Assembly: GCA_965178125.1 (NCBI GenBank)
Contig: OZ237758.1
Coordinates: forward strand, 186,001 to 250,000
DNA: 64,000 bases
Origin: Bilabrum cf. latius
Lineage: Eukaryota > Bigyra: Bicosoecida > Bigyra > Bicosoecida
Reading direction: 5' to 3'
A program made the position numbers and the translations under genes. Shown here one piece after another: positions 56,903 to 64,000 of the stretch. Under the pieces are notes generated by a model. That model saw only the letters and a list, made by a program, of their open reading frames with translations, was not told the DNA's origin and did not search any database. The first letter of the stretch is position 1; each line of letters opens with the position of its first letter.

Positions 56903-57071
56903 GGCTGAGAAGTGAGGTCATCATGATGCGCCTCAGAACTTGACGAGGATGGACCCAGGCAGTGCCTGTGGTCAGGCCGAAGGTTCCGAGCCTCCAAGCG
57001 CCTCTCACACCCACAGCCCCGTTATGTTGAACAATTGCAAACACACGCCAATTTTTATTATTCATTATTTT

Positions 57072-57413
57072 TCATTCTTGCATTGCAAGGTACCCGCCCC
57101 GCAGGTTCAGCACCTCTTCGAAACCAAGCGCAACCATTACCTCTGCCGCTCGCAAGCTCCTGCCTCCTGACTTGCAGCTTAGAACGAGCACGTCAGTCTT
57201 TCCGGGCTTTGCGAATCCGTACCGCTCCTCAAATTCCTTTTCACGAAGGGATAAAGCCTCCGAGATCTCAGGAAGAGGCACGTTGAAGCTTCGCTCGGAT
57301 GTCAAGAGGCCAGTAGCCGCGATCTCGTCTTTGTTACGTACATCGATATTCGTGAACGCCTTGCCTTCCAAACCCATCTTTCGGAAATCATCAGGTTCAA
57401 TGGTCTTGACCAT
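57072..57413 (-). CDS. Single-domain rhodanese (thiosulfate sulfurtransferase-like)
   Basis: A 113-residue single rhodanese domain, the usual size for GlpE/TSTD-type proteins that move sulfane sulfur through a cysteine persulfide. The active-site Cys80 sits in VLVLSCKSGGRSLRAA, a seven-residue loop of the sulfurtransferase type. Upstream are the substrate-side Asp/Arg in NIDVRNKDE and the FNVPLPEI segment, and the domain ends with FEEVLNLRGGYLAMQE. The stop is TGA and there is no TAG. No targeting peptide is seen, so it is probably cytosolic. It is divergent from the GBP-like gene. Confidence 0.88.
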   Translation of the reverse strand: MVKTIEPDDFRKMGLEGKAFTNIDVRNKDEIAATGLLTSERSFNVPLPEISEALSLREKEFEERYGFAKPGKTDVLVLSCKSGGRSLRAAEVMVALGFEEVLNLRGGYLAMQE

Positions 57414-58082
57414 GCGATTTGACTGTGTCGCTGTGAGTGAGCATCACTGGCAGCTTCTCGGTTCCAGATGGATCAGCTGACCCGGTGGGCCAACGCGGAT
57501 CCGGAATCCGGATCATTTCGCAGAGGCCACGCCACGCAAGGGCTCGCATGCAAATGGCTTGCATTCATTTCCACCCATGCGTTGGCTACTCTTGCTCGTG
57601 CAATCTGCTCTCGTGGCACTTAGTAAGCGTCAATACCTCCCGTGGTACTAGATCTAGCAGCCTCGAGCAGCCTGCTTGCTGCTCTGTGTGCTCCGCCCCG
57701 CCCGCCGGCCCCTGCCACACCCGCACCTAGCACCGCTTGCACAGCCCAGACCAGCCCCCTTGCGGCACGTCTCGTCCCTTCTCCGTGCATGCCGCAATGC
57801 AATGCCGCTGAGCGCCCGCTCCATCCGGTTCCGCAACCTCACTGGCAGTCAGACTGGCCCAACCGGTTCGCCAAGGTGACACACCCAAGGATAAACGGGT
57901 CTGTATATGAATGCGCAGCCTAGGATTTCTCCCGTGGTTGCCCCGCTTACCCCGTAACCACCTTTAGACCACCCGATCACGCCAGACCGGAACACGGTCG
58001 CCTTTCTCCACTGGAGCAAACTATCAGTCCGTGTACTTTATCACAAAGTGTATACTAGTACACGCAGAATCAGGACACAATT
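57414..58082. promoter_or_regulatory. Divergent upstream region of rhodanese and GBP-like genes
   Basis: These 669 bases of mixed composition should contain both promoters. A CT/CG-rich stretch near 57680-57800 gives short open frames on both strands that look like chance. No RNA gene or known element was found. Confidence 0.4.
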
Positions 58083-60452
58083 ATGTCGGAACCAGTTGAA
58101 GCCGCTGAAATTTGCATCTGCGCCGCGCCGTGGACGAGGCGGACAGAGCATGCAGAGGATTTGAGATTCGAGACATGCAACGACTTGCTCCTCGAGTCGA
58201 TGCCGATGGTTTCGCCGGACACCCAAGTCAAAGTAATTTGCGTACAAGGCCCCGCTCGTGTTGGGAAGAGCACGACAATGAACCTCATTGTGCTTTGGCT
58301 GCTTGCAACCATGGGAAAAAGCGGCTGGAACGACGCAGATGTCCGTGAAAAGCTCAAATTCCACGGCTCAAGTCGCTCCAAAATCGACTGGGTGAAGTGT
58401 AGGGTAACTGGACTGTGGGTTCCTCTCTGCTTCCAGACGGGAGACACGACCGATGCGTGCACGGAAGGATGCGACGCTGCCGTGGTTCTGATCCCCAAGG
58501 GCTGCTTCGGACGCTCCAAGGACCTTCTTCTCACGATCGTCGACACAGAGGGCCAGGGTGACAGGAGTGGAGACTACGATCACAAAGTCATGCTCCCGGC
58601 GCTTCTGCTGTCTAGTGGTGGGCTCACCATCAGCCACGCCGGACAAGCAGTCCCGCAGCAGGCCGCCACTCTGGATCGGCTGCAGCAAATGGCCGATCTT
58701 GTCACCCTGTTCGCCTGCGCCAAAGAGGATGATAGCATGGAGGCCTCAGAGAGCACCGCAGCTTCGGACCAGCGCATCGGCCTGGGCCCAGTGGTCGTGA
58801 TGCAGCGAGACGCGGGCGACGACCCCGACACTATGGCAGACGACAAGGCATTCCTGCATGAGAGAATCTTTGGCACTGGCGCCACTGATGAAAACGGAGA
58901 AATCAAAGAGGCTGCCGGGGGAGGAGCTGCATCAGCTGCATCTGCAAGTGAAGGGAGCAAAAGTGAAGCAGATCACGGAGAAGACGAAGACGAGGATGGG
59001 GGCCTGGTGGCGCAGAGGCGCGCTGCCTTCCGACGCACATTCGAGCGCGGCACGGTGGAGCTCCTTCCCACGGTGCAGCTCAAGGCGGGCGATGAAGAAC
59101 TCAAGCAGTCGAGAATGGACTTCATGAAGGCGCTCGAGGCATTCTGCGACACCCACATTGTGCCTTGCATCCAGGACGAGACTCCCCGTTGCATGCCGGG
59201 AGGAGTGCCCATGCAGGCAGGTGCCATCGCCCGCATCCTCCCCGAGGTGGTGGAGCACTGCGACCAGAAAGGCGCGCAGATCCCAGGGTTGCTGGAGCGG
59301 TACAACCAGAGGGCACTGACGGCAGCCAAGGACGGAATCGAGCAGTTTGCAAGCAGCGTCATCGAGTCGCCAGGAGTGCTGGCTCGCTGCGATGCAGCCA
59401 TCGAGACCACTCGGCTGCAGTTGCCGGGTCTCCTTCGTCTGGTGGCATCTCGCGCACTTGGCCCGACCACCATGAGTGTCGAGGAGGCGCTGGCCCACAA
59501 AGACCTCGCCTCTGCGCTCAAGGACAAGCAGACCGCCATCGTGCAGGGGCTCCAGGCAGCGCTTGAGTCCAGGAGGTCAGGCGCAAGGGAGGCACTCATC
59601 ATGAAAAGCCCTGAGATCCTGCGGAGGTTCGCCGATAGGCACAAGCGGAGGGAGCAGGAAACACTCGATGCGCTCAAGCAGAGGGAGGGCCAGGCGGGGA
59701 GCTCGAGCCAGAAGCACGCCCTGGCTGCCGAGCTGGACGCCTTCGCAGGAGCCGTCCACAACATTGCCGAGCAAGCCAACGTAGACGCAACCGAGGATAT
59801 CAAGAAGCTGTGCACTGGTGTTATGGAAGCAACGAGGCGGCAGGCAACGAATTTGGGATACCTAGCTCCAGGGCGTGCCTTCATTCGAATGAAGAGAAGC
59901 AACGGTTGGGGGGCCGCTAGCAGTGCGACAGCAGCTGGATGCAGACCGCAGGGCGCATCGGCAGGAGTGCGACAGCTGTGCAGCCTATTGTTTGAGTGCA
60001 GTGTGCAGTGGTCTGGATCCGGGTCGGGTCGCCAGTGTGCCCCGACCCTCACAGTGGACGACGTGGTCTCAGACGTGGCTGCCTCGCCAGCAGAGGGCAA
60101 GGAGTCAATCATGAAGCAACTGAGGGATGAAGCCAGCAGGCTGTCGCTGGAGGCCCGACAGACGTCCGCAAAGCTGATCGGAGATGATGCAGCGCGCGCT
60201 CACCTCGAGCAGCTGGCGGCGACTGAGCGGGCAGCGAGGGAGCAGGCGAGAAAGGCGCAGGCTGACCTAGACAGACAGCGGCCAGCGCTGGAGGCCGCAG
60301 CGAGACAGGCGAGAGTGTTGGCAGCAGCAGCGGCAAGGGACGAAGAGTTGCGCCAGAAAGAGCGCAGGGAAATGCAAGATCGGGTGCGCCAGGCGCAGCG
60401 TGACGCCAATTCTCGTGGCTCAGGCGGAGGAGGCGGTTGTGTGGTATCGTGA
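58083..60452 (+). CDS. Guanylate-binding-protein (GBP/atlastin-like) large GTPase with CaaX end
   Basis: A 789-residue dynamin-superfamily GTPase. The P-loop is GPARVGKST (about residues 56-64) and the switch-II/G3 motif is TIVDTEGQGDRSGDY (from about 150). The G4 element characteristic of GBPs is an Arg-Asp pair, here in VVVMQRDAGDD near residue 240, rather than N/TKxD. The rest is helical, with a strongly charged coiled coil near the end (ARDEELRQKERREMQDRV). The last four residues are CVVS, a CaaX box that would direct prenylation and membrane attachment, as in some animal GBPs. It probably acts in membrane tethering or remodelling. A segment encoded near 59890-60010 looks unlike the flanking helices and could be a retained intron. 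It has no TAG and ends at TGA. Confidence 0.82.
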   Translation: MSEPVEAAEICICAAPWTRRTEHAEDLRFETCNDLLLESMPMVSPDTQVKVICVQGPARVGKSTTMNLIVLWLLATMGKSGWNDADVREKLKFHGSSRSKIDWVKCRVTGLWVPLCFQTGDTTDACTEGCDAAVVLIPKGCFGRSKDLLLTIVDTEGQGDRSGDYDHKVMLPALLLSSGGLTISHAGQAVPQQAATLDRLQQMADLVTLFACAKEDDSMEASESTAASDQRIGLGPVVVMQRDAGDDPDTMADDKAFLHERIFGTGATDENGEIKEAAGGGAASAASASEGSKSEADHGEDEDEDGGLVAQRRAAFRRTFERGTVELLPTVQLKAGDEELKQSRMDFMKALEAFCDTHIVPCIQDETPRCMPGGVPMQAGAIARILPEVVEHCDQKGAQIPGLLERYNQRALTAAKDGIEQFASSVIESPGVLARCDAAIETTRLQLPGLLRLVASRALGPTTMSVEEALAHKDLASALKDKQTAIVQGLQAALESRRSGAREALIMKSPEILRRFADRHKRREQETLDALKQREGQAGSSSQKHALAAELDAFAGAVHNIAEQANVDATEDIKKLCTGVMEATRRQATNLGYLAPGRAFIRMKRSNGWGAASSATAAGCRPQGASAGVRQLCSLLFECSVQWSGSGSGRQCAPTLTVDDVVSDVAASPAEGKESIMKQLRDEASRLSLEARQTSAKLIGDDAARAHLEQLAATERAAREQARKAQADLDRQRPALEAAARQARVLAAAAARDEELRQKERREMQDRVRQAQRDANSRGSGGGGGCVVS

Positions 60453-60864
60453 GCACTATCATCCAAGGTGTCCGGCTTTTTGCATGTCTTTTATCCAAAT
60501 CAACGACTTTATCGGTGAACTTAGTGTCACTGGTGTTGTGACACGCTGTTGTATTTAGCGAGACACGCGGCACACAAGGTCTTGATCAAGCTCGTAATTT
60601 TCCATCTTGCGCAATTGATACCAGACGAATGCATGCAACATGGATAAATAAATACGGCGATGCTGCATAGGCCTGCCGACATGATTCTGGAAGCACTACA
60701 GGCCAGCGGTTGCACTTGGAGCAATTTGTCCGGTATTGCGTGAAGCGTAAACCACACGTTACCCTAGGGCACGCACACTTTTCTCGCACGACGATTTACT
60801 CAAGTTCGACTCATCTTGAACAACTTTATTCGCATAGTTTTATTGTTCCTATTATACAGAAGTC
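60453..60864. promoter_or_regulatory. Upstream region of exportin-T gene
   Basis: These 412 AT-richer bases lie between the GBP stop and the exportin-T ATG and hold the GBP 3' UTR and the exportin-T promoter. ATAAATAAATA near 60645 could belong to a polyadenylation region. No gene is seen here. Confidence 0.4.
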
Positions 60865-63800
60865 ATGGAGGAAGCGCTGTCTAGGTTTGAGGCAGCAGTA
60901 GCTGTGGCTGCCGGTGTCCCCCCGGATGCTGAAAGTGCAAGTCCTGATGTTCTGCGGCGCTACCAGCAGGCTGTAGAGTTTGTGAACAATATTGGAAGGA
61001 GCCCTGATCATGCACAGATGTGCGTGATTGCCCTTAGCCGAGCGAAAGAACCTGCATCTAGGCACATGGCGCTGACTGGTCTGCAGACGCTGCTGGGTGA
61101 TGCCAGGCTGAGCCAAGATTTGCTCCGCAAGCTGCAGCAAGGAGTCTTGGCGTGGTTACGTGATCATTTCGTGAAAGGCGGTGCCTCTAGAGAACCGTCT
61201 CACGTCCTCCGCAAGGCCTCCCACATGCTCGCTGTTCTCGTGCGGCGGACCTACCCGACCAACTGGAGCTCTGCCTGGAGGGACATATCTAGCCTTCTCT
61301 GCCCCACGACGGCCACACGCATGCGACCAGCACTGGCCAGCCTCGCTGAAGCACGCGGCAACCCGGAGGGCCTGGCGCGGGCGGAGCAGAGGGTGCGGGC
61401 GTGCGCCGTGTCGGCGCTGGCCCCCGGGTCCCCCGACGCGCCGCGATTCTCCTCCGCGGCCGAGGCGTCCGACAGGCAGCGCCTGGCATGTCACGTGTGC
61501 TTCCTTGGCCTGGTGCAGGAGATTGACGCGGAGATTGCATCGAGGGAGGCGCTCAGGGGCACCCTCCGGCACGAGATCAACAAGGAGGAGAGGGAAGCGG
61601 GGAGGGCAACTGCGGGGGCGGTGTCTCTGGGGGGGGCGGGAGGGGGGGCCGCCTCGGCGGCGTCGGCGGGGGAACGCAAGCGCGAGGAGCTAAACAGGGT
61701 GAAGGACGCGATGCGATCCGACGGTTCCCTGGCCCTAGCATGCGCTGCGTGCGCGGACGCTCTGGCCCTGGTCCCTGCCGTGCTCCGGATGGCCCCGGGA
61801 GCCTTCGGCGCTGGGGATACCCCGCTGGCGGCTGTGGTGCGCCAGGGGGCGCAGGTGCTGGCGCAGGTGACGCCCTGGGCGGATGCAAAGCTAGTATCTG
61901 CCCCTCCCCTGCTCAAGTTCCACGACAACGTGCTTCGAGCCGGAGCCGCAGCAGCAGCGGGTTCGTCGTCGTCGTCGGCTGCTGGTGCTGGGGCATCCGC
62001 CGCAGGGTCTTCCCCTCCATCGGCGCCGCCCTCATCATCGCTGGCACCCGCGTGGCTGCGGCTGGGCTGCATGCAGTGCCTGCGGGCGGCAGTGCGGAAG
62101 GGCATGCCGGTGCCGCAGCGACTTGCCATGGTGGTGCAGTCGGGCATGCACTCGCTCGCTGCAGGCCAGCGCCCGCCTGCCTGCGACATGCGCGCCACGA
62201 GGCGCAGGAGGAGGGCACTCTCGGGGCGGGCGCTGGGAGGAGAGCGTCCCTCCATCGGACACCGCGTGGTGTTCGAGCAGGTAGCCCCTGACGGCGCCAG
62301 GCCAGAGGCGTTCCTTGACCTCACGCAGCAGGGCGAGCTGGCGGTGGCCCGCGAGACGTGCGCCCTGGCCGCCCTGCTGCTGCAGCTGGGGCTAGAGGCA
62401 GCGAGGGAGCCCGCCGTGAGGTCTTCAGAGCCGGCCACGGCGGCCTGCGTTTCGCTCCTCCGAGCGGTTGTTCCCTGGGCCCTGGACCTGTTCGCGGGGT
62501 CGCCCCCCGAGGCGGCCCTGGAGCTAGGCGGCAGCATCCGGGCACTTGCAAACGAGGCGAGGCCACCTCCCGGGGCTCCAAGCGCCGCGGATGCGATTTT
62601 CGGCGGGGCTGCATCGGCCACAGGGAGGACGCGAGCCGGTGACAGGCCGGGGATCGCGCAGCTGCCCGGCTTTGCAGGCCGATAGATCGTTGAGCCGCTC
62701 GCGGACAGCCTTTTGGTTGCTGGACAGTACCCTCCTGGGTGGGAATACCGGGAGCCGGAGGGTGACGAGGACTACGACGGGGAAGGCAGCGACAGCGATA
62801 GCGAGGACGAGGGCGGTGGGGCGGCGGAGAGCAAGGGGGGCGGGGGCGGAGGCTCGGCAAGGTTCGCTGCATACGCCGACACCGTGCCCGCAGGCGCGGA
62901 CGCGGTGAGGCTGGAGGTGGCCAAAGCAGCGAGGGACGCGGGGCGGTTCTTCCCGGCGGAAACGCTGGGCAAGATCCTGACCCACCTGACCGGCTGGTCC
63001 GTGGCCGCGCCGGGTGCCGCAGAGCCAGCCGCGGCCGTCCTGGCTGCGCTGAAATCCGGGCAGTCTTCCCTGCCCGCCGCCCCCTTACGGGCGATGGCCG
63101 ATGCCGCCAACCGGGCAGACGGGGCTCACTGGAGAGGCAAGGCCTACGAGTGGGACGGGCTGGAGTCCGCGATGATGCTGCTGTACTGGTCCGGGGAAGG
63201 TATCGTCAAGCACCAGGGGACCACCGCGCAGCAGCTCGCAGCCATCTGCCAGCTCGTCGCGTCGGCCCCGTGGACCCACCCGCAGGTTGAGGTGGTGATG
63301 CAGTTCATGGACATCTGCCAGCGGTTCTCCCGCGTGTTTGGGACCGTGCCCGCCCTCTTCGAACCGGTGGTGCGGGCCCTTCAGGGCAAGCACGGCATCG
63401 CCAGCCCGAGCGTAGCGGTGCGGGAGCGGGCAGCGTACGTGCTGCTGGACACGGTCAAGCAGGCCGCGAAACTCCCCCGCAAGGCGGGCCAGCCGGCCGT
63501 GGGGGCTGCCGCCAAGCCACTCCTCGCCAGCCTCAGGCAGCGCCTCGCGCCCGCCCGACTGCCCTCGGTGCTCATGAGGGCGGCGCAGGGGGGAGACGCG
63601 AGCGCACGGGCGGCGGTCGCCAAGGTGCAGAAGGCCGCGCCGTCGTGCGTTGCACCCCCGGACCGACGGGCCCCCGCGCTCAGCGTGTCCGCCCAGGGCC
63701 ACATCCTGGAGCTGTGCGGCTTTCTGCTCAAGCAGCCGTGGGTGCCCGCCGCCGTGCGGGGGGGCTTCACCTCGGAGGCCCTCAAGCCCATGGGATCGGC

Positions 63801-64000
63801 CGTGGCCGCGGCTCAGGGGGCCCTCGTGGAGGCACTCAACCGGGCTGCGGCCGCTCGGCTGCAGAGAGGTGGCGGCGGGCCGCCCCCCTCGCTGCCCGCT
63901 AGCGCGCACGAAGCACTTCGGAGCCCGGCCGTGGACACTCCCCCGTGGGCTATTTCCCTGTGCAGATACACTGCGGATCTCATGCGCGGCGTGGCGTCGC
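60865..64000 (+). CDS. XPOT: Exportin-T (tRNA export receptor), N-terminal part, cut by window end
   Basis: Exportin-T carries mature tRNAs from nucleus to cytoplasm with Ran-GTP. The frame starts at ATG 60865, passes TAG 62683 (residue 607) and is open to the window edge (1,045 codons). The N-terminal Ran-binding region is recognisable (LQQGVLAWLRDHF, LRKASHMLAVLVRRTYPTNW, AWRDISSLL). After the TAG, HEAT repeats match XPOT around PQVEVVMQFMDICQRFSRVF, SPSVAVRERAAYVLLDTVKQ and ILELCGFLLKQPW. Gly/Ala/Ser-rich inserts and an acidic stretch near 62770 are lineage-specific. The family is recognised from spaced motifs rather than strong identity. If UAG were a stop, the protein would lose the whole tRNA-embracing C-terminal half. 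Confidence 0.75.

Larger units (their letters stand above)
56187..57071. other. Long intergenic region with GC palindromes and uncertain ORFs
   Basis: These 885 bases lie between two minus-strand genes. They contain a run of alternating GGGG and CCCC blocks (about 56268-56300), one copy of the GTGTGACGAGTG motif (56539-56550), a 22-bp tandem repeat (56818-56902) and several short open frames on the plus strand. No recognisable protein spans it, and it may contain a degraded gene. Confidence 0.4.

Noticed and set aside
1-64000. UAG as pyrrolysine, programmed readthrough, or UAG as leucine
   Set aside because: Pyrrolysine is confined to a few prokaryotes. Readthrough would not give 55 sites in 13 genes with no gene ending in TAG. 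Leu fits poorly in the nicotinamidase motif, the His-Gln repeat and PRP8 residue 1868, though it is not formally excluded at every site.
1-64000. tRNA genes, including a tRNA-Gln(CUA)
   Set aside because: I looked for B-box-like GGTTCGANNCC and cloverleaf arms in the gaps and found none convincing. The tRNA must lie elsewhere in the genome.

Overview
This window is nuclear DNA of a GC-rich unicellular eukaryote. It carries cytosolic ribosomal proteins RPL19 and RPS19, spliceosomal PRP8, the TORC2 subunit RICTOR, exportin-T, a Golgi-type fucosyltransferase and GT-AG introns of about 90-280 bp. The GH3 beta-xylosidase resembles, as far as I remember them, oomycete-type enzymes, so a stramenopile or other SAR lineage is possible, but I cannot place the organism.

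The main observation is the genetic code. Thirteen genes contain 55 in-frame TAG codons, while none of the 19 gene ends in the window uses TAG (17 TGA, 2 TAA). Fragments that look like separate ORFs ending at TAG share one frame and join into single recognisable proteins: RICTOR (16 TAG), PRP8 (4), a PH-domain protein (10), an acyl-protein-thioesterase-like hydrolase (5), a GT10 fucosyltransferase (3) and others. Where the site can be compared with a family motif (nicotinamidase, phytanoyl-CoA dioxygenase family, a His-Gln repeat in RICTOR, PRP8) glutamine fits best. I therefore read UAG as Gln, with UAA and UGA as stops, and all CDS coordinates use that code.

Layout: 3-2645, C-terminal part of a low-complexity protein; 2754-4352, membrane alpha/beta hydrolase; 4709-5451 (-), RPL19; 5877-23770, a RICTOR of about 5,924 residues; 23926-26358, a FIST plus LON-N-like protein; 26428-28097 (-), histidine phosphatase; 28092-29324, PhyH dioxygenase; 29508-31067, exactly 30 copies of a 52-bp repeat; 30998-32230 (-), SSXT/GIF-like coactivator whose C-terminus runs into the repeat; 32907-33737, nicotinamidase; 34108-34882 (-), RPS19; 35201-38427, PH-domain protein; 38671-40242 (-), Ser/Asp/Arg-rich protein; 40481-43785 (-), secreted PAN plus GH3 glycosidase; 43967-44524 (-), EF-hand protein; 44768-46426 (-), GT10 fucosyltransferase; 46627-54993, PRP8; 55194-56186 (-), alpha/beta hydrolase; 57072-57413 (-), rhodanese; 58083-60452, GBP-like GTPase with a CaaX end; 60865-64000, exportin-T, cut by the window end.

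The genes are a mixed set on both strands with short intergenic gaps (mostly 100-700 bp), no operon logic and no mobile element or tRNA that I could recognise. Two short motifs (AGGGAACA and GTGTGACGAGTG) recur on both strands far more often than base composition predicts.
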